A stretch of 64,000 bases of DNA, taken from NCBI RefSeq assembly GCF_037935975.1, contig NZ_CP149817.1, positions 3,472,001-3,536,000 on the forward strand, given 5' to 3'. The DNA comes from Teredinibacter turnerae (GTDB lineage: Bacteria > Pseudomonadota > Gammaproteobacteria > Pseudomonadales > Cellvibrionaceae). The notes beneath the pieces were generated by a model. That model was not told the origin of the DNA, searched no databases, and saw nothing but the letters and a program-made list of their open reading frames with translations. Below are positions 25,744 to 34,626 of the stretch, in pieces (the first letter of the stretch is position 1; each line of letters opens with the position of its first letter). A program made the position numbers and the translations under genes.

Positions 25744-26100
25744 ACGCTGTAACTCAGGGTTTAACACAGGTACATGGACGTACCGTATACATCTCGCTAT
25801 TCCGCCACTTCAAGTACAACACCTAAAGCACGCACTGCTGCTCTGCAAAATAAGCAACTCAGAGACTCCAATCAAGGCCGTCAAGACCGCCTACCCAGTG
25901 AACGAGACCCAATGAACAAGAGGGTTAGCCCGCCTTGTTTCCCGTTTCCAGCGTTCGAAAAAAAATGAACGAGTTAAGGGTACTGGCGTTTAAATCTACA
26001 AGTTAAGTCTAATGAAAAAGCCTTAATCATTACACGTGATAACAGATTGAACGAAAACTAGTACTAAAGAACCACTCATGTTGGCGCGCTAGACAACATA

Positions 26101-26389
26101 CAATTAAAAAACAATATATTAAGCAAACTTATTTATATTTAATCTGAATATATCATTTTGTTCTTATAGTTTGTAAGACTATAAGCTTATAGTCCTATAG
26201 ACAATAAACGATTACCCGTATATAAATCGCTCCATCGAAGTTCAATCGCCGTTTAACAATAATAATTCGGCTGGATTATCGATTTCATCGCCCGACTGCA
26301 AAGGTTGGGACGAGCCTTCAAACAGCCCTCCTCCTCTTAAATTTACATTGGCTGTATTGGTGAGAGGCTATATTCGGAGAACAAAAATA
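26101..26389 (+). promoter_or_regulatory. Upstream/leader region of GH11 gene 1, shared with GH11 gene 2
   Basis: About 280 bp closely match 27742-28020, including TCTGAATATATCATTTTG, GTTCAATCGCCGTTTAAC and GACGAGCCTTCAAACAGC. It includes a perfect 18-bp palindrome, GACTATAAGCTTATAGTC, at 26177-26194, about 195 bp before the ATG. The palindrome is a candidate operator. No -35/-10 pair is certain. Confidence 0.6.
26177..26194. promoter_or_regulatory. Perfect 18-bp palindrome (candidate operator)
   Basis: GACTATAAGCTTATAGTC is fully self-complementary and flanked by further TTATAG/CTATAG half-sites. The same element occurs at 27816-27835. Confidence 0.55.
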
Positions 26390-27496
26390 ATGAAATTCTT
26401 AAGTTTGCGAAATACGTTGTCGGCACTGGCATTAGCCATAGCAGTAACCCCTGCAGTGAACGCACAACAAACCCTTACTTCTAACTCCACCGGCACCCAT
26501 GGTGGTCACTACTACTCGTTCTGGAAGGACTCCGGCAATGCGTCCTTCACTCTATACGATGGCGGACGTTACGGCTCGCAATGGAATAGCGGCACCAACA
26601 ACTGGGTGGGCGGTAAAGGCTGGAACCCGGGCGGCGCAAAAGTCGTTAACTACGAAGGTTATTACGGCGTTAACAATTCCCAGAATTCTTACCTGGCACT
26701 CTACGGGTGGACCCGCAATCCGCTGGTCGAGTACTACATCATCGAAAGTTACGGTTCGTACAACCCATCGAGCTGTAGTGGCGGTACTAACTACGGTAGC
26801 TTCCAAAGCGATGGTGCGACCTATAACGTCCGCCGTTGTCAGCGGGTTCAGCAGCCATCGATTGATGGAACGCAAACGTTCTATCAGTATTTCAGCGTTC
26901 GCTCACCCAAAAAGGGCTTTGGCCAAATCAGCGGCACCATCAATGTAGGCAACCACTTTAATTTTTGGGCCAGCAAAGGGCTGAATTTGGGTAACCACGA
27001 CTACATGGTACTCGCAACAGAAGGGTACCGAAGTTCAGGTAGCTCGGATATTTCCGTGTCTGAAGGTTATGGCGGCGGCTCCAGCAGCGGCGGCTCCTCT
27101 TCCGGCGGCAGTTCTTCAAGCTCTTCCGGTGGTAGCGGCGGCACAATCACTGTTCGCGCTCGCGGAAACTCAGGTGGCGAGAACATCGCTCTGCGAGTGG
27201 GCGGCCGCGCTGTTGCACAATGGAACCTGAGCACGGGCTACCAAAGCTATAACTACACCGGTGGTGCCACCGGTGACATTCAGGTTGAATTTCTAAACGA
27301 TGCATCTGGTCGCGATGTTTACCTGGATTATATTCAAGTCAATGGCGAAACCCGTCAAGCTGAAGATATGCAATACAACACGGCCACTTACGCCAACGGT
27401 TCGTGTGGTGGTGGCTCTTACTCCGAAATCATGCATTGTTCCGGCGTTATCGGCTTCGGTGATACGAGTGATTGCTTTAGCGGCAACTGTCGCTAA
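26390..27496 (+). CDS. Secreted GH11 endo-xylanase with C-terminal CBM60
   Basis: From the ATG at 26390 (GGAG upstream) the protein has 368 residues. Signal peptide 1-25 ends in VNA. The GH11 domain (about 27-220) shows the nucleophile motif LVEYYIIESYG and the acid/base motif MVLATEGYRSSG. A Ser/Gly linker (about 222-252) follows. A C-terminal module (about 255-368) beginning ITVRARG has 'FLNDASGRDVYLDYIQVNGE', a Cys-rich end and 'DTSDCFSGNC', the pattern of the Ca-dependent xylan-binding family CBM60. It hydrolyses beta-1,4-xylan outside the cell. Unlike its two neighbours it stops after CBM60 and lacks the CE4 and CBM10 modules. The longer in-frame start at 26348 lacks a proper signal peptide. 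Confidence 0.95.
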   Translation: MKFLSLRNTLSALALAIAVTPAVNAQQTLTSNSTGTHGGHYYSFWKDSGNASFTLYDGGRYGSQWNSGTNNWVGGKGWNPGGAKVVNYEGYYGVNNSQNSYLALYGWTRNPLVEYYIIESYGSYNPSSCSGGTNYGSFQSDGATYNVRRCQRVQQPSIDGTQTFYQYFSVRSPKKGFGQISGTINVGNHFNFWASKGLNLGNHDYMVLATEGYRSSGSSDISVSEGYGGGSSSGGSSSGGSSSSSSGGSGGTITVRARGNSGGENIALRVGGRAVAQWNLSTGYQSYNYTGGATGDIQVEFLNDASGRDVYLDYIQVNGETRQAEDMQYNTATYANGSCGGGSYSEIMHCSGVIGFGDTSDCFSGNCR

Positions 27497-27505
27497 GTGT
27501 GAAAA

Positions 27506-27543
27506 CGCCTGCCCAGCACTCGCTGTTTAATTTTGGGCAGGCG
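27506..27543 (+). terminator. Hairpin downstream of GH11 gene 1
   Basis: CGCCTGCCCA pairs perfectly with TGGGCAGGCG across an 18-base loop, starting 10 bp after the stop codon. No clear U-run follows, so termination is likely but not certain. Confidence 0.55.
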
Positions 27544-27741
27544 AATTAATTAACCTGTGTTGTGTGCTGGAAACCCCAGCCACAACCATTAAGCTATTTC
27601 TTCTAACGTCGATAAAAAAGCCTGACTCTCGCTACGCCCGAGCTAGCCCAATTGTTAATTAAACCGCACCCCCGACAATTATTTCGCTAAGCCCAACCCC
27701 GCAATTGACAACCATCTGACATGGCGCCATACGCCACATCT

Positions 27742-28020
27742 AATTTAAAAACAATCTATCAAATAATTTTTTATATATTTATTCTGAATATATCATTTTG
27801 TTCTTATAGTTTGTGAGACTATAAGCTTATAGTCTTATAGACAATAATGGATTACCCATATATAAATCACGCCATCGAAGTTCAATCGCCGTTTAACAAT
27901 AATAATTCGGCGAGGCTATCGATCTTATCGCCCAACCGCAAAGGCTGGGACGAGCCTTCAAACAGCCCTCTTCCTCTTATTTGGCTGTATTGGTAGAGAG
28001 GCTTAATGTGGAGAACAATA
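27742..28020 (+). promoter_or_regulatory. Upstream/leader region of GH11 gene 2 (duplicate of that of gene 1)
   Basis: Matches 26101-26389 over most of its length, with scattered substitutions. The palindrome at 27816-27835 is conserved about 187 bp before the ATG at 28021, nearly the same distance as in gene 1. The third xylanase lacks this region. Confidence 0.6.
27816..27835. promoter_or_regulatory. Perfect 20-bp palindrome (candidate operator)
   Basis: AGACTATAAGCTTATAGTCT is fully self-complementary; its inner 18 bp are identical to the site at 26177. Confidence 0.55.
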
Positions 28021-30072
28021 ATGAATAAAAATGAAAAACGAGGGAATTACCTCAATTCCGCTTTAGCAGCGGCAGTTCTTGCTGCGACAGCAACGGTGTT
28101 CACTGCACCAGTTAATGCACAAACACTTACGTCCAATTCCACCGGTACCCACGGCGGACACTATTATTCCTTCTGGAAAGATTCCGGCGATGCGTCATTT
28201 ACCCTGCACAACGGCGGGCGCTACGCATCTGAGTGGAATACCAGTACCAACAACTGGGTTGGCGGGAAAGGCTGGAATCCGGGTGGTGCAAAGGTTGTTA
28301 ACTACGAAGGCTACTACGGTGTTAGCAACTCCCAGAATTCCTACCTCGCACTCTACGGATGGACCAAGAACCCGCTGATCGAGTACTACATTATCGAAAG
28401 CTACGGTTCCTATAACCCATCGAGCTGCAGCGGCGGGACGAATTACGGCAGCTTCCAGAGTGACGGCGCAACCTATAACGTACGACGTTGTCAGCGTGTG
28501 CAGCAGCCATCTATCGAAGGGACAGCCACGTTCTATCAGTATTTCAGCGTGCGCAGCCCTAAAAAGGGTTTCGGCCAGATTTCCGGCACCATTAACGTCG
28601 GCAACCATTTCAATTATTGGGCAAGTCAGGGTTTGAATCTGGGTAACCACGATTACATGGTGCTTGCAACCGAGGGTTACCGCAGTACCGGTAGTTCTGA
28701 CATTTCAGTTACCGAAGGCAGCGCCGGTGGTTCCAGCAGCGGGTCTTCGTCCGGCGGTGGCAGTTCTTCCAGCGGCAGCAGTTCCGGTGGTAACGGCGGC
28801 GCGATCACTGTGCGCGCACGTGGTACTAATGGTGACGAACGCATCAGCCTGAACGTTGGCGGCTCGGCTGTAGCCAGTTGGACCATGAGCACCAGCTACC
28901 AAAACTATACCTATACCGGTGGCGCCACGGGTGACATTCAGGTGGAGTACACCAACGACGCCAGTGGTCGCGATGTGATTCTCGACTACGTGCAAGTGAA
29001 CGGCGAAACCCGTCAAGCGGAAGATATGGAGTACAACACGGCGACCTACGCGAATGGCGAGTGCGGCGGCGGCTCCTTCTCAGAAACCATGCACTGTTCT
29101 GGCGTCATCGGCTTTGGGGAAACCAGCGATTGTTTCAGCGGCAGCTGCAGTGGCAGTAGCTCTACAAGCTCGTCCGGTGGCGGCAGCTCGTCGTCTTCAT
29201 CCAGTGGCGGCGGCAGTTCGTCCGGTGGCGGCAGCTGTAGCGGCTACGTTGGCATTACCTTCGACGACGGCCCAGGCAACTACACCAATACACTGATTAA
29301 TGCACTGAAAACCAATAACCTGACTCCGGTCACCTGGTTTGTTCAAGGGCAGTATATTCAGGGTAACTCTGCGGCGGCCCAGCAGTTGATGTCGGTAGGT
29401 GAGATCCAGAACCACAGCTGGAACCATCCGGATATGACCGGCTACAGCTACGCGCAAGTGGTCGACCAGATCAGCCGTACCACCCAGGCTATCCGGGGTG
29501 TCGGTGCGCCTGCGCCAACGCTTTATCGTCCACCTTACGGCAACAACACCAGCGCAATTCGTCAAGCGGCGCAAAACCAGGGCCTCCGTTATATCACCTG
29601 GGATGTGGACTCCAAGGACTGGGACGGCGCAAGCTCAGCGCAAATCGCTGCGGCTGCGGGTCAGTTGCAAAACGGCCAGGTGATTTTGATGCACGATCAC
29701 GATTACCACACCCGTACTATTAACGCGATTCCAGCAATCGCGTCAGGATTGCGCTCGAAAGGCCTTTGTGCTGGTCGAATCGACCCCAACACCGGCCGTG
29801 CCGTAGCACCCGCAGGCGGTTCCAGCAGCAGCTCTTCAGGCGGCAGCACGACCAGTAGTTCTTCCGGTGGCTCGTCCTCCAGTTCTTCGGGCGGCAGCTC
29901 AAGCGGTTCGTCCAGCTCTGGTGGCACGGGTGGTAGCTGTGTCTGTAACTGGTGGGGCACCAACTACCCTGTATGTGCAAACAGCAGTGGCTGGGGCTGG
30001 GAAAATGGACAGAGCTGTATTGGCGCTCAAACCTGTAACAGCGGCGGTGGCGGCGGCGTCGTTTGTAACTAA
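28021..30072 (+). CDS. Secreted multidomain xylanase/esterase GH11-CBM60-CE4-CBM10 (Xyn11A-like)
   Basis: The 683-residue protein starts at ATG 28021 after TGTGGAGAACAATA. Signal peptide of about 33 residues ends PVNA. GH11 (about 35-228) has LIEYYIIESYG and MVLATEGYRSTG. CBM60 (about 265-378) begins ITVRARG. CE4/NodB deacetylase (about 405-595) shows all motifs: TFDDGP, NHSWNHPDM, LYRPPYG, WDVDSKDWDG and ILMHDHDYH. The last 45 residues, CVCNWWGTNYPVC...GWGWENGQSC, form a CBM10. Ser/Gly linkers separate the modules. The same order is known in Cellvibrio japonicus Xyn11A. The enzyme cuts xylan and removes acetyl groups, with modules holding it on xylan (CBM60) and cellulose (CBM10). A strong terminator follows. 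Confidence 0.96.
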   Translation: MNKNEKRGNYLNSALAAAVLAATATVFTAPVNAQTLTSNSTGTHGGHYYSFWKDSGDASFTLHNGGRYASEWNTSTNNWVGGKGWNPGGAKVVNYEGYYGVSNSQNSYLALYGWTKNPLIEYYIIESYGSYNPSSCSGGTNYGSFQSDGATYNVRRCQRVQQPSIEGTATFYQYFSVRSPKKGFGQISGTINVGNHFNYWASQGLNLGNHDYMVLATEGYRSTGSSDISVTEGSAGGSSSGSSSGGGSSSSGSSSGGNGGAITVRARGTNGDERISLNVGGSAVASWTMSTSYQNYTYTGGATGDIQVEYTNDASGRDVILDYVQVNGETRQAEDMEYNTATYANGECGGGSFSETMHCSGVIGFGETSDCFSGSCSGSSSTSSSGGGSSSSSSSGGGSSSGGGSCSGYVGITFDDGPGNYTNTLINALKTNNLTPVTWFVQGQYIQGNSAAAQQLMSVGEIQNHSWNHPDMTGYSYAQVVDQISRTTQAIRGVGAPAPTLYRPPYGNNTSAIRQAAQNQGLRYITWDVDSKDWDGASSAQIAAAAGQLQNGQVILMHDHDYHTRTINAIPAIASGLRSKGLCAGRIDPNTGRAVAPAGGSSSSSSGGSTTSSSSGGSSSSSSGGSSSGSSSSGGTGGSCVCNWWGTNYPVCANSSGWGWENGQSCIGAQTCNSGGGGGVVCN

Positions 30073-30498
30073 ACGCACCAGCTAACACGCACTCGAAAAG
30101 GCGGGCTTTAAGCTCGCCTTTTTTTATTTTTCACAGCCGCGTTATTCAAAATAGAAATTAATTAACAAAATATTTACAGCAAAAGAAAATTAGTCCGTCA
30201 ATTGGAAAACTAAATTGCCAATTAGCGCTACTTTATTGGCGCTTAAATACTTATGGTTTGAATTACAATAAGTCCGCACATCAGTAGCTGGGCAGGCAAA
30301 TTGTAACTCCTAAAATAAGGCGCGATCAGTGCCAAACAATAAGCTGGAGTTTTCACCTTTACAATTGCCCCGCCCGTTCATTGGCACCCTTCAACAACAA
30401 GATTTACCCAGAGAGTAAACAGGTGCCGCAAAAATGGTCAGATGCATTCGTCATCTGATTTTGATCAGCAGGAAAGTCATTTCTAGGAGGATTCCCAC
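30073..30498. other. Intergenic region between GH11 genes 2 and 3
   Basis: Starts with a rho-independent terminator (30096-30125). The rest is AT-rich, without the palindromic leader of genes 1 and 2. An AGGAGG site at 30485-30490 serves the next gene. Promoter elements are not clear. Confidence 0.5.
30096..30125 (+). terminator. Rho-independent terminator after GH11 gene 2
   Basis: A 12-bp stem (AAAAGGCGGGCT with AGCTCGCCTTTT, one G-U pair), a 3-base loop and a T-run. Confidence 0.9.
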
Positions 30499-32556
30499 AT
30501 GACTCAATCTCGATCACACGGAGCGCTGCGGTCTTCTGCGCAATGTTTGTTATCTACGCTAAAGGCGACTGGCTTAGCAGCCGCCATCACGGCAGCGGGC
30601 GCTACTGGCGCTTTTGCACAAACGACGCTTACATCCAACTCCACCGGCACCCACGGCGGCCACTACTATTCGTTTTGGAAGGATTCTGGCGATGCTTCTT
30701 TCACATTGCACAACGGCGGTCGCTATGCGTCGCAGTGGTCCAACTCCACCAACAACTGGGTTGGCGGCAAAGGCTGGAATCCGGGCGGTGCTAAGGTTGT
30801 CAATTACGAGGGCTACTACGGCGTTAGCAATTCGCAAAACTCGTATCTTGCGCTCTACGGCTGGACCCGCAACCCGCTAATTGAATACTACGTTATCGAA
30901 AGTTATGGCTCGTACAACCCATCGAGCTGTAACGGCGGCACAAATTACGGCAGCTTCCAGAGCGATGGTGCAACCTACAACGTGCGTCGCTGTCAGCGAG
31001 TGAATCAGCCGTCTATCGACGGTACTGCGACTTTCTACCAATATTTCAGCGTACGCAGCCCGAAAAAAGGTTTCGGCCAGATTTCCGGCACCATCACCGT
31101 TGGCAACCATTTCAACTACTGGGCAAGTCAGGGTTTGAACCTGGGTTCCCACGATTACATGGTTCTAGCGACTGAAGGCTATCAGAGCAGCGGCAATTCA
31201 GATATTTCCGTGTCCGAAGGCAGCAGCGGCGGCTCGTCCTCAGGCGGTTCGACCTCCAGCGGAAGCTCCTCCGGTAGTACGACCAGTTCTTCAGGAGGCG
31301 GTGGCGGCGGCATCACAGTACGTGCACGCGGCACTAATGGTGATGAGCGTATCAGCCTGCGTGTCGGCGGTTCTGCGGTAGCCAGTTGGACACTCAGTAC
31401 CAGCGCACAAAGCTATAGCTACACCGGCGGCGCGTCTGGCGATATCCAGGTGGAATTCACCAACGATGCCAGCGGACGCGACGTTATTCTCGACTACATT
31501 CAAGTCAACGGGGAAACCCGGCAAGCGGAAGACATGGAGTACAACACCAGTACGTACGCAAATGGCGAGTGCGGTGGCGGCTCTTACTCTGAAACCATGC
31601 ACTGCAACGGTGTTATTGGCTTTGGTGATACCACCGACTGCTTTAGCGGAAGTTGTAGCGGCAGCAGCAGTAGCAGTTCATCGGGGGGCGGCAGTACCAG
31701 CTCTTCCGGCAGTAGTTCCTCCAGTTCCGGCGGCAACTGTAGCGGCTATGTGGGTATTACCTTCGACGACGGTCCTGGGAACTACACAAATACACTGATA
31801 AACGCGCTTACAACCAACAACCTCACGCCGGTAACCTGGTTTGTGCAGGGGCAGTATATTCAAGGGAATTCATCAGCCGCGCAGCAGTTGATGTCGGTTG
31901 GCGAGATTCAAAACCACAGCTGGGACCACCCGGACATGAGCAGCTACAGTTACTCGCAAGTGGTAGATCAGATCAGTCGTACCACGCAGGCAATTCGCGG
32001 TGTTGGTGCGCCGGCACCCACATTGTACCGTCCACCTTATGGCAACAATTCCACGGCTATCCAACAAGCGGTGCAAAACCAGGGGCTGCGATACATTACC
32101 TGGGACGTGGATTCGCGGGATTGGGACGGTGCCAGCTCTTCGCAAATCGCGGCAGCCGCAGGCCAACTGCAAAATGGGCAAGTGATTCTGATGCATGACC
32201 ACGACTATCACACACGCACCATTAACGCGATTCCGGCGATAGCATCTGGCTTGCGCTCACGCGGCCTGTGCGCTGGGCGCATCGACCCTAATACCGGTCG
32301 CGCAGTGGCGCCTTCGGGCAGCACCAGCAGCAGCTCTTCCGGTGGCGGTAGCACCAGCAGCACCAGTTCTTCTGGCGGTAGCAGTTCGTCAAGCAGCTCC
32401 GGCGGCGGTGGTAGTTGTGTGTGTAATTGGTGGGGTACCACCTATCCAATCTGTCAAAACAGCACCGGATGGGGCTGGGAAAATAACCGCAGCTGTATAG
32501 GTACGGCAACCTGCAACAGTCAGGGCACTGGCGGCGGCGGTGTGGTGTGTAATTAA
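30499..32556 (+). CDS. Secreted multidomain xylanase/esterase GH11-CBM60-CE4-CBM10 (paralogue)
   Basis: The 685-residue protein has a good AGGAGG site before the ATG. Signal peptide of about 40 residues ends AFAQ. GH11 (about 42-235) has LIEYYVIESYG and MVLATEGYQSSG. CBM60 (about 270-382) begins ITVRARG. CE4 (about 415-600) has TFDDGP, NHSWDHPDM, LYRPPYG, WDVDSRDWDG and ILMHDHDYH. A CBM10 ends the protein (CVCNWWGTTYPIC...GWGWENNRSC). It is closely similar to the preceding gene product along its length, differing mainly in linker composition and signal peptide. It is a tandem duplicate under a different upstream region, so expression may differ. A terminator follows at 32622. Confidence 0.96.
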   Translation: MTQSRSHGALRSSAQCLLSTLKATGLAAAITAAGATGAFAQTTLTSNSTGTHGGHYYSFWKDSGDASFTLHNGGRYASQWSNSTNNWVGGKGWNPGGAKVVNYEGYYGVSNSQNSYLALYGWTRNPLIEYYVIESYGSYNPSSCNGGTNYGSFQSDGATYNVRRCQRVNQPSIDGTATFYQYFSVRSPKKGFGQISGTITVGNHFNYWASQGLNLGSHDYMVLATEGYQSSGNSDISVSEGSSGGSSSGGSTSSGSSSGSTTSSSGGGGGGITVRARGTNGDERISLRVGGSAVASWTLSTSAQSYSYTGGASGDIQVEFTNDASGRDVILDYIQVNGETRQAEDMEYNTSTYANGECGGGSYSETMHCNGVIGFGDTTDCFSGSCSGSSSSSSSGGGSTSSSGSSSSSSGGNCSGYVGITFDDGPGNYTNTLINALTTNNLTPVTWFVQGQYIQGNSSAAQQLMSVGEIQNHSWDHPDMSSYSYSQVVDQISRTTQAIRGVGAPAPTLYRPPYGNNSTAIQQAVQNQGLRYITWDVDSRDWDGASSSQIAAAAGQLQNGQVILMHDHDYHTRTINAIPAIASGLRSRGLCAGRIDPNTGRAVAPSGSTSSSSSGGGSTSSTSSSGGSSSSSSSGGGGSCVCNWWGTTYPICQNSTGWGWENNRSCIGTATCNSQGTGGGGVVCN

Positions 32557-32933
32557 CCCCCATGCGGGTATCCACATTATGGCATTAATTGCATAACAGG
32601 ATCTTGCCAGGAAGTACTTCGGGGGCGCGTATGCGCCCCTTTTTTATATTCTGCATTGCGATGGCGGGTAAAATATAGCGCATTTAAAAACATTTCCAAG
32701 CGTGCAGACAATCCGCAAAATTATTTTTGCGGCGACCACTTCACGCACACACAAAGACATTATTCTCAGCCCAACCGGACATAGCCAACGGTTTAAGCCA
32801 GGCGCTCATGACGTCTCCCCTTTTGTGATTTTTCTACATAAATATAAAGAGCCAAACCACCACACTGGAGGTCAGCACAGCTGAGAACTGGCTGTGATGT
32901 TAAAACGCTAAAGCAAAACACTAGAGGACAAAC
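32557..32933. other. Intergenic region between GH11 gene 3 and the GH16 gene
   Basis: Holds the terminator at 32622-32645 and presumably the promoter of the GH16 gene. A 60-codon open frame at 32702 has no recognisable features and is not called. Confidence 0.5.
32622..32645 (+). terminator. Rho-independent terminator after GH11 gene 3
   Basis: GGGGCGC pairs with GCGCCCC over a GTAT loop, followed by six Ts. Confidence 0.9.
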
Positions 32934-34538
32934 ATGCAAAACCCAAAAACGCCGTGGTTTCACAAAAATAAATGCCTGTTAGCGGGGCTGATTTTGAGCG
33001 TAACTGCGCAGAATGCGCTCGCCCAAAACTGGAATCTGATCTGGTCTGACGAATTTAACGGCACTATCAGTAACGATTGGGTATTCGAAACCGGCAATGG
33101 CAGTGGAGGCTGGGGGAACAACGAACTCGAGTATTATCGTCGGGAAAATACGACCGTTGAGAATGGGATGCTGGTGATTACCGCACGACAGGAAAACTAC
33201 GGTGGCTTTAACTACACCTCTTCACGGATTAAAACACAAGAAAAAAAATCCTTCCGTTACGGAAAAATAGAAGCGCGCATTTCCACCCCTTCAGCCGCAG
33301 GCACCTGGCCAGCATTCTGGATGCTGGGAAGCAATATTAATAACGTAGGCTGGCCAGCATGCGGTGAAATCGACATTATGGAACACGTAAACGATTCACC
33401 GCAGATACACGGCACTATTCACTGGCAAGACAATAACGGGAATTATGCGAGCTACGGCGGTGATACCACCGCTGATGTCACCGGGTTCCATGTGTACAGC
33501 ATTGAGTGGGACGAAAACGCAATTCGCTGGCTGATCGATGGAAATCAATATCACGAGACCAACATCGCACGGGGTGTAAACGGCACGGAAGAATTTCACA
33601 ACGAGTTTTTTATATTGTTGAACCTGGCGATTGGCGGCAATTGGCCGGGTTTCAATATCGATAACACGGTGTTTCCCGCGCAAATGAAAGTGGATTGGGT
33701 ACGAGTATACCAACGCGAAGATAGCAATGGCGGCGGCGGTGGTGGCGGCGGTACCAGCGATCTGCCCAAAACCATAGAAGCGGAAACCTTCAGTGCGATG
33801 AGCGGCGTTCAAACTGAACCCACAACCGACACCGGAGGTGGGGAAAATGTAGGCTGGATCGACAGCGGCGATTGGTTGGCCTATAACGCAATCACCATAC
33901 CTACAGCAGGCGACTACACGCTCGAATACCGGATTGCCAGCCCTGGTGGCGGCCAACTGTCGCTGGATCTCAATGCAGGTTCGATAGCCCTGGGCAACAC
34001 CACAATTCCTGTCACAGGCGGCTGGCAGAACTGGCAGACGGTGAGCCAGACAGTGCACATGGACGCTGGCACCTACAACCTCGGCATTTATGCGTTAACC
34101 GGCGGCTGGAATTTAAATTGGATTCGGCTCAATAGCGCAACCACCACACCGGTATTTTCAATAACGCAGGAAGCTGAAGATTATTCGTTAATGCAGGGTG
34201 TACAAACGGAAGCTACCAGCGACGATGGCGGTGGTCAAAACGTGGGCTGGATAGACGCCGGAGACTGGTTGACCTATCCGATTGAGATACCCTCGAACGG
34301 TACTTATCGAGTGGAATACCGGGTGGCGAGCCCCACCGGTGGCACACTTTCTCTGGACAGCAATGCTGGTGGCACCGCTTATGGGAGTGTCGATATCCCG
34401 TCCACTGGAGGCTGGCAAAACTGGGAAACCATAAATCACACCGTGCAACTGAGCGCCGGCACGCATACCTTCGGAATTTACGCCATTACAGGTGGATGGA
34501 ACTTAAACTGGTGGCGTATTACGCGAATCGACGGATAA
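32934..34538 (+). CDS. Secreted GH16 beta-glucanase (laminarinase-type) with two CBM6 modules
   Basis: The 534-residue protein has a signal peptide of 31 residues (cut after ALA, before QNWNLIWSDEF). The GH16 domain (about 32-262) carries the catalytic motif GEIDIMEH with both Glu and the central Asp, plus 'WPAFWMLG' and 'HVYSIEWD'. These fit a bacterial beta-1,3(4)-glucanase, although substrate cannot be fixed from sequence. A Gly-rich linker leads to two CBM6 modules (about 275-400 and 408-533). Each has 'GWIDSGDWL' or 'GWIDAGDWL', 'GGWQNW' and a closing 'GGWNLNW' block. It is the last gene of the polysaccharide cluster and converges on the AgmX-like gene. It probably acts outside the cell on laminarin or callose. 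Confidence 0.95.
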   Translation: MQNPKTPWFHKNKCLLAGLILSVTAQNALAQNWNLIWSDEFNGTISNDWVFETGNGSGGWGNNELEYYRRENTTVENGMLVITARQENYGGFNYTSSRIKTQEKKSFRYGKIEARISTPSAAGTWPAFWMLGSNINNVGWPACGEIDIMEHVNDSPQIHGTIHWQDNNGNYASYGGDTTADVTGFHVYSIEWDENAIRWLIDGNQYHETNIARGVNGTEEFHNEFFILLNLAIGGNWPGFNIDNTVFPAQMKVDWVRVYQREDSNGGGGGGGGTSDLPKTIEAETFSAMSGVQTEPTTDTGGGENVGWIDSGDWLAYNAITIPTAGDYTLEYRIASPGGGQLSLDLNAGSIALGNTTIPVTGGWQNWQTVSQTVHMDAGTYNLGIYALTGGWNLNWIRLNSATTTPVFSITQEAEDYSLMQGVQTEATSDDGGGQNVGWIDAGDWLTYPIEIPSNGTYRVEYRVASPTGGTLSLDSNAGGTAYGSVDIPSTGGWQNWETINHTVQLSAGTHTFGIYAITGGWNLNWWRITRIDG

Positions 34539-34573
34539 AATAAAGCCATACACAGGTCGCTGGCCACTTAAGA

Positions 34574-34602
34574 TCCCAGTCACAACTAACATGTGACTGG
34601 GA
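34574..34602. terminator. Hairpin between convergent genes (possible bidirectional terminator)
   Basis: An 11-bp perfect stem (TCCCAGTCACA with TGTGACTGGGA) and a 7-base loop in the 88-bp gap between the GH16 and AgmX/TonB-like genes. No strong T-run on either side. Confidence 0.6.
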
Positions 34603-34626
34603 CAGTCATAAATCGTCAATTAAAAC

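Larger units (their letters stand above)
25744..26389. other. Intergenic region; right half is the first xylanase upstream region
   Basis: 25744-26100 holds no recognisable gene or repeat. From about 26101 the sequence matches the upstream region of the second xylanase. Confidence 0.6.
27497..28020. other. Intergenic region between GH11 genes 1 and 2
   Basis: It contains a terminator-like hairpin just after gene 1 (27506-27543) and then the duplicated upstream region of gene 2 (27742-28020). Nothing else was recognised in 27560-27740. Confidence 0.6.

Noticed and set aside
32702..32884. 60-codon frame upstream of the GH16 gene
   Set aside because: No ribosome-binding site or domain; lies in the likely promoter region.
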